In this document: positions 26,687-37,300 of the stretch, in pieces
Position numbering within the stretch: the first letter of the stretch is position 1
How the letters are laid out: every line of letters starts with the position of its first letter
Notes under the pieces: generated by a model
Told to the model about the DNA's origin: nothing
The model's input: the letters and a program-made list of their open reading frames with translations, nothing else
Databases searched by the model: none
Made by a program: the position numbers and the translations under genes
NCBI RefSeq assembly: GCF_016862175.1
Contig: NZ_BOML01000022.1
Coordinates: forward strand, 1-64,000
Length of the DNA: 64,000 bases
Direction of reading: 5' to 3'
From: Paractinoplanes durhamensis
GTDB lineage: Bacteria > Actinomycetota > Actinomycetes > Mycobacteriales > Micromonosporaceae

Positions 26687-27211
26687 ATGGCCGAGTTCCA
26701 AGTCAACGCGCATCGCTTCGACCCGTACAAGAACTTCAAGTTCTTGGTTCGGTGGGACGGGCGCACGGTCGCCGGGATCAGCAAGATCAGCCCATTGAAG
26801 CGTACGACCGAGGTGGTCAAGCATCGCGACGGCGGCTCACCGAGTACGCCGTCGAAGTCGCCGGGCCGCTCCGAGTTCGAGGGCGTCACGCTGGAACGCG
26901 GCGTGACCCACGACCCGGAGTTCGACCGCTGGGCCAACAAGGTCTGGCAGGTCGGTGCAGGGCTGGGCGCCGAGGTGTCGCTGGCCGACTTCCGGAAGAA
27001 CATCATCATCGACGTCCTGAACGAGGCCGGGCAGGTCGCCGTCTCGCACAAGCTCTACCGGGCCTGGGTCAGTGAGTACCAGGTGATGGGCGAGCTGGAC
27101 GCCAACGCCAACGCGGTCGCCATCCAGAGCCTCAAGCTGGAGTGCGAGGGCTGGGAACGCGACTACGAGGTGCCCGAGCCGGTGGAGCCGTCGTTCACGA
27201 ATCCGGCATGA
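26687..27211 (+). CDS. eCIS inner tube protein (gp19-like)
   Basis: The 174-residue protein matches T4 gp19-like tube proteins: FDPYKNFKFLVRWDGRTVAGISKISPLKRTTEVV, VTLERGVTHDPEF, RKNIIIDVLNEAG and the terminal SLKLECEGWERD. It stacks as hexamers inside the sheath. Only one such tube gene is present next to the sheath. It overlaps the next gene as ATGA. Confidence 0.93.
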   Translation: MAEFQVNAHRFDPYKNFKFLVRWDGRTVAGISKISPLKRTTEVVKHRDGGSPSTPSKSPGRSEFEGVTLERGVTHDPEFDRWANKVWQVGAGLGAEVSLADFRKNIIIDVLNEAGQVAVSHKLYRAWVSEYQVMGELDANANAVAIQSLKLECEGWERDYEVPEPVEPSFTNPA

Positions 27212-27909
27212 GCGCTGACCTGCTGGAGACCTGGGAGCGTGGGCTGGTCTGTCCTGGGCCGGCCCGCGCTCTCGTGCTGCACCAGGTCGCCCGGCCCGGT
27301 GCCGCGCCGGACGAGTTGCTCGGGTTGCCGGTCGGTGCGCGGGAGGCGGATCTGTGCGCGCTGCGCCGCAGCCTGTTCGGTGACCGGATGGAGGTGCGGG
27401 CCGAGTGCTCCGGCTGCGGCGAGGCGCTGGAGTTCGACCTGGACGCGGCGACCCTGGCGAGCCGCCCCGATCGTGGCGGTGAGCCGCTGCGGGTGGTCGA
27501 GGGCGGCTGGGAGGTCGAGTTCCGGCTGCCCACCGCCGGTGACCTGCTCGCCGTCGCCGACCGCGGGGAGCTGATCGCCCGCTGCACGATCGCCGCCCGG
27601 CACGACGGGCGGCCGGTGCCGGCGGTGGAACTGCCCGAGGCGATCCAGCGGCTGCTCGCCGTGGCGGCCGAGCGGGCCGATCCGGCCGGTGACCTCACCC
27701 TGCGGGTGTCCTGTCCGGGCTGCGGCGCGGCCACTCCGCTGCAGCTGGACATCGCCGGATACCTCTGGGCCGAGCTCGACTTCTGGGCCCGCGACCTGCT
27801 TCTCGACGTGCACGTGCTGGCCGGCGCGTACGGCTGGACCGAGCCGGAGATCCTGGCGCTGAGCCCGGTCCGGCGCCGCTACTACCTGGAGTTGTGCGCC
27901 GATGCCTGA
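27208..27909 (+). CDS. eCIS-associated protein, T4-type baseplate-hub-assembly-chaperone-like, two CxxC pairs
   Basis: The 233-residue protein has two CxxC motifs (CSGCGEAL, residues about 70-77; CPGCGAAT, about 170-177) expected to bind a zinc ion, and a C-terminal helix AYGWTEPEILALSPVRRRYY that is characteristic of small proteins following tube genes in contractile systems. These are often named baseplate hub assembly chaperones. The role is inferred from family resemblance and position. It overlaps both neighbours (4 and 8 nt). Confidence 0.65.
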   Translation: MSADLLETWERGLVCPGPARALVLHQVARPGAAPDELLGLPVGAREADLCALRRSLFGDRMEVRAECSGCGEALEFDLDAATLASRPDRGGEPLRVVEGGWEVEFRLPTAGDLLAVADRGELIARCTIAARHDGRPVPAVELPEAIQRLLAVAAERADPAGDLTLRVSCPGCGAATPLQLDIAGYLWAELDFWARDLLLDVHVLAGAYGWTEPEILALSPVRRRYYLELCADA

Positions 27910-28576
27910 GCCGGACTACTTCGACCGCCTGCTCGCCCGGCAACGGGTCGGGCCGGCGGCCGGTGTGGCGCGGGTGCGGCCGCGGCTGCCCGGGCCGTTC
28001 GAGCGGGCCGAGGCACGGTGGATCGAACCGGAGCTGGAGCCGGTGTCCCCGCTGAGCCGCGTCCCGGCGCCGGCGGCTTCGCCGATCCGGACGGAGCGGC
28101 ACACCGAGACCCGCACCGAGCCGGCCGGCCCGGTGAACCAGTGGATCACCTACCCGGCCCAGCCGGAGAGCCCCGGTCCCGGCACGCGCCCGTCATCCGG
28201 CCGGGAAACCGCGCCCCCGGACCTTCGACCGGCGGCGCCGGGCCCGGCTGCGGCGCGTGCGGGCGGTCCCGGTCCGGCCGGCCCGCCGCCCGTTGCGGCC
28301 CGGCCGGAGGCGGTCCCGATGCCCGTACCCGGACCCGCGTCCGCGCCGACGCCCACGCTTCGCCATGCGCGGAGCACGGCCGCCCGGCGGGAGACCGCGC
28401 CGCAGCCGGCGTCGCGGCGGCGGGCCAAACCGGCCGAGCCGGCCGTGCACGTGCGGATCGGCCGCCTCGAGGTGCGCGCCGACCGGCCCGCCCCGGCCGC
28501 CGCCCGCACCCCGCGCCCGGGGCGAGCGGCCCCGGCCGTGAGCCTGACCGACTACCTGAGGGGTGCCCGTGAGTAA
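27902..28576 (+). CDS. eCIS-associated proline-rich protein of unknown function
   Basis: This 224-residue protein is mostly disordered Pro/Ala/Arg sequence. Two short conserved ends stand out: N-terminal YFDRLLARQ and C-terminal VHVRIGRLEVRADRP with SLTDYLRGA. The second resembles short tail motifs seen in eCIS proteins of this position. No catalytic motif is present. It overlaps the DUF4255 gene by 8 nt. A linker or adaptor between tube assembly and the cap is one possibility. Confidence 0.6.
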   Translation: MPEPDYFDRLLARQRVGPAAGVARVRPRLPGPFERAEARWIEPELEPVSPLSRVPAPAASPIRTERHTETRTEPAGPVNQWITYPAQPESPGPGTRPSSGRETAPPDLRPAAPGPAAARAGGPGPAGPPPVAARPEAVPMPVPGPASAPTPTLRHARSTAARRETAPQPASRRRAKPAEPAVHVRIGRLEVRADRPAPAAARTPRPGRAAPAVSLTDYLRGARE

Positions 28577-29177
28577 CGCCCTCGCCATCGCGACGGTCAC
28601 CCAGGCCCTGGCGTTGCAGATCGAACGGCAGCTGCGCCCGGAGATCAACTTCGCGGTCTCGGTGCAGACCCGCCGGCCGCACACCGAGCCGCCGCCCGAC
28701 CCGACCATCACCGTCTTCTGCTACCAGGTCACCCCGGACGTGGCCCGGCGCAACGCGGATTCGCCGATCCGCGCCTCGGACGGCACCCTGCTCAACCGGG
28801 CCGCCGCCGCGGTCGACCTGCACTACCTGATCAGCGCGTACGGCGAGGAGAACGAGCTGGTCGGGCAGCGCCTGATCGGCAGCGTGGTGCGCGGGCTGCA
28901 CGAGGTCCCGATCCTGCCGGCCGACGTCATCGCCGAGGCGGCTCTCCTGCCCTACCTGAACGGCAGCGACCTGGCCGACTCGGTGCAGCGGGTGCGGATG
29001 TCGCCGACCTCGATGGACGTGGACGAGACCTCGAAACTGTGGGGGATGTTCCACCAGACCCCGTACGTCCTCTCGGCGGTCTACCAGGCCGCCCTCGTCC
29101 TGCTGGACGGGCGCGAGGTGCCGCCGGAGCGGCCGCCGGTCCGGGAGCAGACGGTCACGGTGACCGCCGGTGGGTGA
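28569..29177 (+). CDS. DUF4255-family tube/sheath terminator (Afp16/Pvc16-like)
   Basis: The 202-residue protein reads as a DUF4255 protein: ALAIATVTQALALQIERQL, TVFCYQVTPDVARRNAD, HYLISAYGEENELVGQRL. In phage-tail-like particles this family caps the end of the tube and sheath. The GTG at 28569 has GAGGGG five bases upstream; an in-frame GTG two codons earlier (28563) overlaps that site. It overlaps the ATPase gene by 8 nt. Confidence 0.88.
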   Translation: MSNALAIATVTQALALQIERQLRPEINFAVSVQTRRPHTEPPPDPTITVFCYQVTPDVARRNADSPIRASDGTLLNRAAAAVDLHYLISAYGEENELVGQRLIGSVVRGLHEVPILPADVIAEAALLPYLNGSDLADSVQRVRMSPTSMDVDETSKLWGMFHQTPYVLSAVYQAALVLLDGREVPPERPPVREQTVTVTAGG

Positions 29178-31041
29178 GCAGGCGGCGCTGGCCGCGGCCG
29201 TCCGCTCGGTCCTGGCCTGCCTCGACACCCACGCGGGCGAGGCCGCGCCGGATCCGCCGGCCTCGTGGTCGGCCGAGCCCGAGCCGTCGACCCTGCAGGC
29301 CCTCGTGGAGTGCTTCGGACTCAGCCGGTTCGAGCGCAGCGTGCTGCTGCTGGCCGCCGCCGTCGAGCTCGACCCCAGCACCGCCGGCCGGTGCGCCAAG
29401 GCCGGCGGTGACGCGTACCCGAGCTTCGGCCTGGCGCTGGCCGCGCTGCCCGAACCGCACTGGAGCGCGCTGACCCCGGTCGCGCCGCTGCGCCGGTGGC
29501 GGCTGGTCGAACCGGCCGACGAGACCCGGCTGACCGGCTCGGCGCTGCGCATCGACGAGCGGGTGCTGCACTTCCTGGCCGGCTCGCCCTATCTGGACGC
29601 ACGGCTGCACGGCATGCTGCGCCCGGTCCCACCACCGGACACCCTGCCGGCCGGCTACCAGCGGACCGCCCACCAGGTCGCCGCCGGGCTGTCCGGCACC
29701 CTGCGGGTGGACCTGGTCGGCGGCGAGCGCCGGATCCGCGCCGACATCGCCGCCGCCGCGGCCACCGAGCTCGGCCTGGTGCTGTACGTGCTGGCCGCCG
29801 ACGACATCCCCACCGACCCGGTCGAGCGCGACCGGCTGGCCCGGCTGTGGCAGCGCGAGGCGATCCTGCTGCCGGCCGCGCTGCTGGTCGAGATCGGCTC
29901 GATGGACCGGGAGCAGACCGCGGCCACCGACGCGTTTCTCGCCACCGCGGCGGTCCCGCTGGTGGCGGCCGGCGACGACCCGCGCACCACCGACCGGGCC
30001 GCGGGCGAACGGGTCACCGTGCCGCCCCTCTCCGACGACGAACAGCTCACGGTCTGGCGCGACGCCTTCGCCGAGATCCCGGAACTCGCCGACGACCAGC
30101 TGCGGGGGCTGGTCGCGCAGTTCCAGCTGGCACCGCACACGGTCCGCGCGGTCGCCGCCGCGGTCCGCCGCGAGGAGACACCGACCGTCGAGGCCGCCTG
30201 GCGGGCCGGACTGGCGGAGGCCCGAATCGGCCTCGACGGACTCGGCCGGCGGATCGAACCGGGCGCGGGCTGGCCCGACCTGGTCCTGCCCGACCGGCAG
30301 CTGGTCATCCTCAAGGAGATCACCGCGCACGTACGGCAGCGCGCCACCGTCCACCACCAGTGGGGTTTCGCCCGGACCCTGCGGCGCGGGCTCGGCGTCA
30401 CCGTCCTGTTCGCCGGCGGCTCCGGCACCGGCAAGACCCTGGCCGCCGAGGTGATCGCCGGCGAGCTGGGCCTCGACCTGTTCGTCATCGACCTGTCCCA
30501 GGTGGTCAGCAAATACATCGGCGAGACCGAGAAGAACCTGCGGGTGGTCTTCGACGCGGCCGAGCACGGCGGCGCGGTGCTGCTGTTCGACGAGGCCGAC
30601 GCGCTGTTCGGCAAGCGCAGCGAGGTCAAGGACAGCCACGACCGGTACGCGAACCTGGAGGTCAGCTATCTCCTCATGCGAATGGAGGCGTACCGGGGCC
30701 TGGCCGTGCTCACCACCAACATGAAGCAGGCCCTCGACCCGGCCTTCATGCGCCGGATCCGCTTCGTCGTCGACTTCCCGTTCCCCGGTGAGCAGGAGCG
30801 GGCCGAGATCTGGCGGCGGGTCCTGCCCGCCCAGACCCCGGCGAAGGGCCTCGACCCGCAGCTCCTGGCCCAGCTCACGGTGGCCGGCGGCTCGATCCGC
30901 AACGTGGCGCTGTCCGGCGCGTTCCTGGCCGCCGAGGAGGGCGACAAGCTCCAGATGCGCCATCTGCTGGCGGCCGCCCGCACCGAATACCTCAAGCTCG
31001 ACCGCTCGCTCACCCCCGGGGAGGTGCGCGGATGGGTCTGA
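29170..31041 (+). CDS. eCIS AAA+ ATPase (Afp15/Pvc15-like)
   Basis: The 623-residue protein has a long N-terminal region followed by an AAA+ domain: Walker A GGSGTGKT (residues 416-423), Walker B LLFDEADALFGKR (Asp474, Glu475), VVSKYIGETEKNL, a TTNM sensor-1 and RRIRFVVDFP arginine-finger segment. Family members help assemble the particle. It overlaps the next gene by 10 nt. Confidence 0.92.
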   Translation: MGEQAALAAAVRSVLACLDTHAGEAAPDPPASWSAEPEPSTLQALVECFGLSRFERSVLLLAAAVELDPSTAGRCAKAGGDAYPSFGLALAALPEPHWSALTPVAPLRRWRLVEPADETRLTGSALRIDERVLHFLAGSPYLDARLHGMLRPVPPPDTLPAGYQRTAHQVAAGLSGTLRVDLVGGERRIRADIAAAAATELGLVLYVLAADDIPTDPVERDRLARLWQREAILLPAALLVEIGSMDREQTAATDAFLATAAVPLVAAGDDPRTTDRAAGERVTVPPLSDDEQLTVWRDAFAEIPELADDQLRGLVAQFQLAPHTVRAVAAAVRREETPTVEAAWRAGLAEARIGLDGLGRRIEPGAGWPDLVLPDRQLVILKEITAHVRQRATVHHQWGFARTLRRGLGVTVLFAGGSGTGKTLAAEVIAGELGLDLFVIDLSQVVSKYIGETEKNLRVVFDAAEHGGAVLLFDEADALFGKRSEVKDSHDRYANLEVSYLLMRMEAYRGLAVLTTNMKQALDPAFMRRIRFVVDFPFPGEQERAEIWRRVLPAQTPAKGLDPQLLAQLTVAGGSIRNVALSGAFLAAEEGDKLQMRHLLAAARTEYLKLDRSLTPGEVRGWV

Positions 31042-31304
31042 ACCGCGACGTCCACGTGGAGATCGGCGCGCTGATCCTGGACGGCTTCGACCGGTCGATC
31101 GACGCCGAGGTGGTGTCGGCCGCGTTCACCGCCGAGCTGACCCGCCTGGTCCGCGCGCGGGGCCTGCCCGTTGCCGCCGACGTCTCGGCTTCGACCGGGC
31201 TGCCCGCGCTGGAGCCCAGCACCTCACCGGAGGGGCTCGGGGTCGCCCTGGCACGATCGGTCCACGCCGGCCTCTCCGATTCCGCTCCCGGGCGGCTGCG
31301 ATGA
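31032..31304 (+). CDS. Small conserved eCIS-associated protein
   Basis: The 90-residue protein starts with a well-formed MGLNRDVHVEIGALILDGF segment and ends in a flexible tail. The VHVEIG..L...F pattern resembles motifs in neighbouring eCIS proteins (compare VHVRIG in the gene at 27902). It overlaps the ATPase by 10 nt and the DUF4157 protein as ATGA. The function is unknown. Confidence 0.6.
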   Translation: MGLNRDVHVEIGALILDGFDRSIDAEVVSAAFTAELTRLVRARGLPVAADVSASTGLPALEPSTSPEGLGVALARSVHAGLSDSAPGRLR

Positions 31305-34300
31305 AGGCCACCCAGGACCAGCAGTCGAGCCGGGACAGCAAGCGTCGGCCGAGCCGCACCCGCAACCGGCCCGTGCCGAAGAACATCGTCAGCGGTGCCG
31401 GGCAGCCGCTCGACCTGAGCGTTCGCCGCGAGGCGGAGGAACGACTCGGGTATGACTTCGGGCAGGTGCGGCTGCACAACGACCGGGACGCCGACGCCCT
31501 CACCTCGCTGCTCGGGGCGGACGCGGTTGCGGTCGGGCGGGACATCTTCTTCCGGGCCGGGACCTACCGGCCCGGCACCACCGACGGGATGCGGCTGCTG
31601 GCCCACGAGCTGCTGCACACCGTGCAGGATCCGCACGGGGTGGGCGCGCTCAAGGCCGGCCGCGCGGACGGGGCGGTGAGTCTGCCGTCGGAGCCCGCCG
31701 AGCTTGCGGCTTCCGAGGCGGCGTCGGACTCAGCCGTGGTATCGGCTTCAGCAGTGGGTCCGGGCCCGGTCGGCGTCGAGGCGGAGGCACCGCTGCCTGG
31801 CTGGATGCGGTATGCCACCGTTACCGCGGATCGGCTCCGGGTGGAACGCCTCGACCCGGCCACCCTGCCGGATCGGCTTACCGCGAGCATCGTGCGGTCG
31901 CTGCGCGGAGATCCGGCGGACTGGTCGCGGCGGACCCGGATGCAGTTGGGCCGACTGCCCGAGGATCTGGTCGAACCGGTCCTCGATCGGCTGGAGACTC
32001 GGCTGCTCAGCCCGGAGTACGAGCGGGTCCTCGACTTCCTGGACGAGGTTGAGGGCGCCGGGTTCGCGGAGGACGCGTATGGGACGCCGCTGCCCGAGCC
32101 GGACGCGGCCGAGCAGTTGCGGTTGCAGGTCGACGCGGCGAACCGGAGAGCCCAGGAGGAACGCGAGCGGCGGGACCAGGCCCCGCCCGTAGCGGGCCAG
32201 CCTCAGCCGGCCACGTCTGGACCGGCCACGTCTGGACCGGCCACGTCTGGACCGGCCACGTCTGGACCGGCCACGTCTGGACCGGCCACGACCGGGTCGG
32301 CTGCGGCGGGATCGCCCACGGCTGGGTCGGCGGTGGGGGAATCGGGCGGGTCCGCGACCGGGGCGACCGCGAGTGAGCGGGAGAGCGGGGCGGAGAAGAC
32401 CGCTGCGTCTCAGGCCGGTGCTCAGCGGGACGTGCCGGTGGCCGGGCCGGCGGAATCGGCGGCGGCGAACCGGCCGGGGGCGGCGCAGGCTGCGATCGCC
32501 GGGCGGCAGGTCAAGCCGGAGCAGAAGCTCGAACCCGGTGGGGGCGGCGGGTCGCCGGTCTTCTCCGGGACGGATACCCAGCTCGCCGGGGCGGTCAGCA
32601 CTCTCGATCAGGTGCGCAACCAGGACCTGCTGCCGGCGCCGGCCGATGCGCCGATGCCGCCGAGCCACCAGTCCGAGGTGGAGGTCGGTGGTGGGGAGAA
32701 GAGCGCCTGGGACGTCACCCTGCAGCCCGAGGACTTCCTGCCGGCGCAGGACCCCGACGTGTCCGGAGTGCCGACCGCGGACACGATCGATCCGCAGTCG
32801 GGCTCCGCGCCGCTGATGCTCTCGTTGCCGGCGCCGCCGGTCACCCGGGCCGACCAGGTGCAGGCGGAACGCGATGCGGAGGATGCCGAGGACGCGGCTG
32901 CGGCGGCCGAGGCCGATCGGCAAGCGGCCGAGCCTGCATCGGTGGTGGAGATCGCCGACGAGCCCGGCGTGGAATCGGCGGCTGAACCGGAGCCCGCCAT
33001 CGAGACTCCGGCGGGGCCGGGGACGGTGCTGCGCGATCCGGCGGGTGGGGCCGACCCGAAGCTTGGGCCGGTGGATGCGCAGATCACGGCGCAGCTGGCA
33101 CCCGGCGGAGGCGGGGTTGCCGAGCAGTCGGCCAAGGAGGAGCGGGGCACACCCGCGGCGGGCGACAACGTCGCGGCCGCACCGGAGAAGGCGGGGCAGG
33201 AATCGGCGGGGCCGGGCGCGCAGCCGAGCCCGAGTTCGGATGCGGGTGCGAGCCCGGCCACGAATGGGAGCCCGGCCACGAATGGGAGCCCGGCCACGAA
33301 TGGGAGCCCGGCCACGGCTGGGAGTTCGGCCACGGCTGGGAGTTCGGCCACGGCTGGGAGCCCGGACACGGTCTCGGGTGGTAGCGGCAGTCCTGCGTCG
33401 CCGGCTTCGAGCGGGTCGGCGTCCAGCGCGGGCCCGGGGGTGGATGCCGGGTCGGGGGCGGCGGCGGGTTCGGGGTCGAATGCTGGTCCGGTGGCGGGTG
33501 CTGGTGGGGTTTCCAGCGCCGGGAACGGCCCTGGTGCGGTTGGGGGTGGGGCTACGCCCGTACCGGAAATGTCGCCTTCGGACTCGGGGAAAGCGTCGGA
33601 GCCCAGCCGGACCGGAGGGTCGGCGGCGGCGCCGCCCAAGAAAGCGGCGGCGGCAGGCGCCGCGCCTACCCTGTCGACCGTGTCGCCGGAGGCCGGGCTG
33701 GCGTCGGCGGCGCAGCTCAAGCCGCATCTCGCGCTGCAATCGATGGGCAGCGTGGGGAGTGCGGCCGACCGGTCGGTCGGGGATGAGCACAAGAATCTGG
33801 CGGCCGCGCCGCCGACGATGCAGCGGCCGGCCGGTGCGCCGCAGACCCTCGCCGGGAATCCGAAAACCGATGCGGGGGTGCGGTATTCGTCCGATCCGGC
33901 CGCCCGGTCGGGGGCGCCGGCGAAGCAGAATGCCGAGGTCACCGGGGCCAAGGAGCCCGAGGGGCAGATCGAGGCGGAGAAGGCCGAGGAGCCGGGCGGC
34001 TGGGACACGTTCAAGATGGCGCTCGGTTTCGGGCTCGGCAAGGTGGCCGGCTTCTTCGGGTTCGAGGTTGATGCCACCGAGCTGGCGGCCAAGTTCGCCG
34101 GGCTGCCGACCAAGGACGAGGCGCTGCAGCAGGCGATGGCCGGCAACGCGCCCGGTGTCGAGATGGGCGCGGCCGCCGAGCAGACGTCGGGTGAGCAGGG
34201 CGAGGCCGTCGACACCAAGGGTGAGCAAACCGTCGTCGCGGGCCGTGACGACGCCGGCCGGGGGATGGGTGAGGACCAGGTCTATCCGGACGTTCCGCCG

Positions 34301-37300
34301 GAGCGGATGGACGCGGACGTGCCCGGCCGGACCGCCGGTGCCCCGATGGCGGCGACGGGTGCGCCGACCGGTGCGGTGCCCGCCGAGGCGGCCTCCAAGG
34401 TGGCCGAACACGACAACGGGCCGCAGATCCAGGCCACCTTCCAGCAGGGCCAGCAGGGCATGTCGACGTCGCGGCAGACCAAGGACCAGGGCTTCCGCGA
34501 CGCGCAGGCGGCGCACCGGGCGACGGTCACGACCGAAATCAAGATCAACACCAAGAGCCAGGCCGGCGTACGCGACGACGCGCTCGGTGACGTCGACGGT
34601 CAGCGCACGCTGTGGCGCCAGGATCAGGACACCGAGCTGGCCAAGCTCGGCACCAAGAAGACCGAGCGGCAGACCAAGCTTCGCCGCGACGTCGACGAGC
34701 GGGAGAAGAAGACCGACACCGACGTCACCACCGAGAAGACGAACAGCACGAAGTCGATCCGGGAGACGGCGACGAAAGCCGAGACCGACGCGGGCACGAA
34801 GCGCGACGACGCCACGCAGGAGTCCGGGAACTGGATCACCCAGGGGTTCGACTGGATCAAGCGGAAAGTCCTGGAGATCAAGGACGCGATCGTCCGGGTG
34901 ATCCGTACGGCCCGGGAAGCGGTGGTCCGCTTCATCAAGAACTTCAAGGAGACGGTCGAGCGCTGGATCAACGAGGCCCGCACGTTCATCCTCGACACGA
35001 TCAAGAAGCTGATCGAGGACCTGATCGCGTACGCGAAGGCGCTCGTGCAGGCGATCATCGACCTGGCCAACCGCATCCGGAAGCTCATCACCGACCTGAT
35101 CCGGGCCGCGATCGACCTCGTCAACCGGCTGGCCGCGCAGCTGAAGCAGATCATCAAGACGCTCCTGGACGCGCTGGCGAAGCTGCTGGCCGACGTGCTG
35201 CGGATCCTGTTCCAGGCGCTGATGGACGTGATCCGGGAGACGATCAACCAGATCAAGCAGTTCCTGGCGCTGGCGTCGCAGCTGCTGGGCATGCTGGGCA
35301 CGTTCCTGTTCGTCGCCATCGACTTCCTCGACGACCCCGGCGGCTGGCTGGGCGGCGCCAAGAACTCGGCCGTGGACGGCGCCAAGAACCACCTGTTCCG
35401 CGAGGTCAAGAACGCGGTGAAGCAGTGGTTCCAGCAGAAGATCGAAGAGATCATCGGCGTCGGCAAGGCGGTCATCAACGTCCTGATCAAGGGCGGCTTC
35501 ACCCTGGAGAAGATCGTCAAGGAGACGTGGGACGCGATCGTCCCGATGCTCCCGTTCATCATCGGCGAGATCGTCATCACCAAGGTGGTGGCCAAGCTGA
35601 TCCCGGGCGCGGGCTGGGTGATGGCGGTGATCGACGCCGTCCAGGTGGCGATCGGCGCGCTGGGTGCGATCCTGCGCGCGATCGGCGCGGTCCTGGCGTG
35701 GCTGATCTCGGTCCGGAAGGGCACCGCCGGCATCCTCTTCGCCAAGGCGGTGGCGGCCGGCATCGTCGCCCTGCTGGAGCTGGCCTATCAATACCTGCTG
35801 GACGGCATCGGCAAGTACGTGTCCAAGGTGGGCAAGCGGCTCAAGGGGGTCGCCGCACGGCTGGTGAAAGGCGAGAAGCGGGGCACGCCGGGAGCGCCGC
35901 CGCGCGACGGCGGTCACCCCGGAGACGGCAGCGGAAGACCGGGCCAGGCAACTCCGCCGGCAGCGCCGCGGTCGGACGTGGGCCGGCCCGGGACGACACC
36001 GCGCTCCCAGCCCGCCGCCGCCGGTCCGCGGCCCGCACCGCGCTCGCCGGCCGGGCCTGGGCGAACTCCGGCTGGGCCCGGACGCAAACCCGCCGCGCCC
36101 GGCCGGAAGCCGGCCGGTGCCGCAGACCGCCCGCCGGGTCGGTCGGACGCCGGGCACCCCGATGGTCCGTCGGCGGCACGGCCGACGCCGGCCACGACAC
36201 CGAGTAAGCGTCCGCCCGACACCGCCAAGAACAAGGACGGCAGCCCGAAGACGCCCGCGGACGGGATTCCGGACACCCGCCCGACGCCCTCCGCGAAGGC
36301 CCCGCCCAAGGCCGAGCCGCCGCCGCGGCGGCCGCGCGACGAGGACAGCGCCAAAAAGCCCGGCGGCCCCGACCGGGACAAGGACCCGCATGCGCCACGC
36401 AAGGAGCGCCCGGACGATCACGACCGCGACCATCCGGACAAGAAGGACGAGGAGAACGACCACGAGTCCAAGGACCAGCGGCTGCGGCGGATCATCGCCC
36501 GGCTCCATCCGATCCTGAAGGATCGGCTGGAACCCGGAATCTACGACAGCACGCTCCTGGGCCTGCTCCAGGAGCTGCGGGCGTGGTACCGGCTGACCAG
36601 CCTGTACAAGGCGGGCGGCCAGTACTTCCTGATTCGCGCGGCGCTCAACCCCAACCGTCCGGTGATCCCGGGCTTCGCGGACCGGCAGAAACGGGCGATC
36701 GACTACGCGAAGCGGCAAGGGTTGCCGCCGCCCGTCCGCCTTCCGGTCCCGCTGAACGGGGTGCGGCCGGCCGTGACCACCCGGGTGCTGTACATGAACA
36801 AGCAGTTCGCCATCGAGTTCGGCCAGTATCCGAGTGGGCAGTACACCGAGGGCTGGGACTACCTGGAGCTGCACCGGCTGACCAGGACGCCGAGTCAATG
36901 GGACCGGATGCACCTGATCCCGCGCCAGGTGGGTGGATCCGCGACGACCTCCAACTTCATCCCCGCGCTGAACGCGGTGAACCGGCCCTTCTACCGCCGC
37001 ATCGAGAAGCAGGCCTCCGATGCCTTCGGGCAGACCTCGAAGGGCACTCCACCGGTTCCCGGCTGGTACACCGTCCGGCTCGATCGTTTCGCGGGGCGCA
37101 GCCCGATCACCTATCCGCACGGCAACACCTACCCCGAAGGTTTCCCGAAGCGGATCGACGTCGAATGGGGACTCTACGGACGGCGCGGCGGCGGTACCGG
37201 CGAGAAGCACAGCGACTGGACGCAACTCCCGCAGTCCATGCCGACGGCTACCCAACTGTTCGACCCGCCGCCGGTGCCGACCGCCGCCGCTCCGCCGCCG

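Noticed and set aside
32207..33358. Possible CRISPR-like array from the short direct repeats
   Set aside because: Repeats are contiguous, have no unique spacers, are multiples of three and encode linker residues.
31748..37255. 1835-codon open frame on the minus strand opposite the DUF4157 gene
   Set aside because: It is an antisense shadow caused by high GC: it is His/Arg/Leu/Gly-rich, has no domain, and the plus frame has a recognisable domain, start and operon context.
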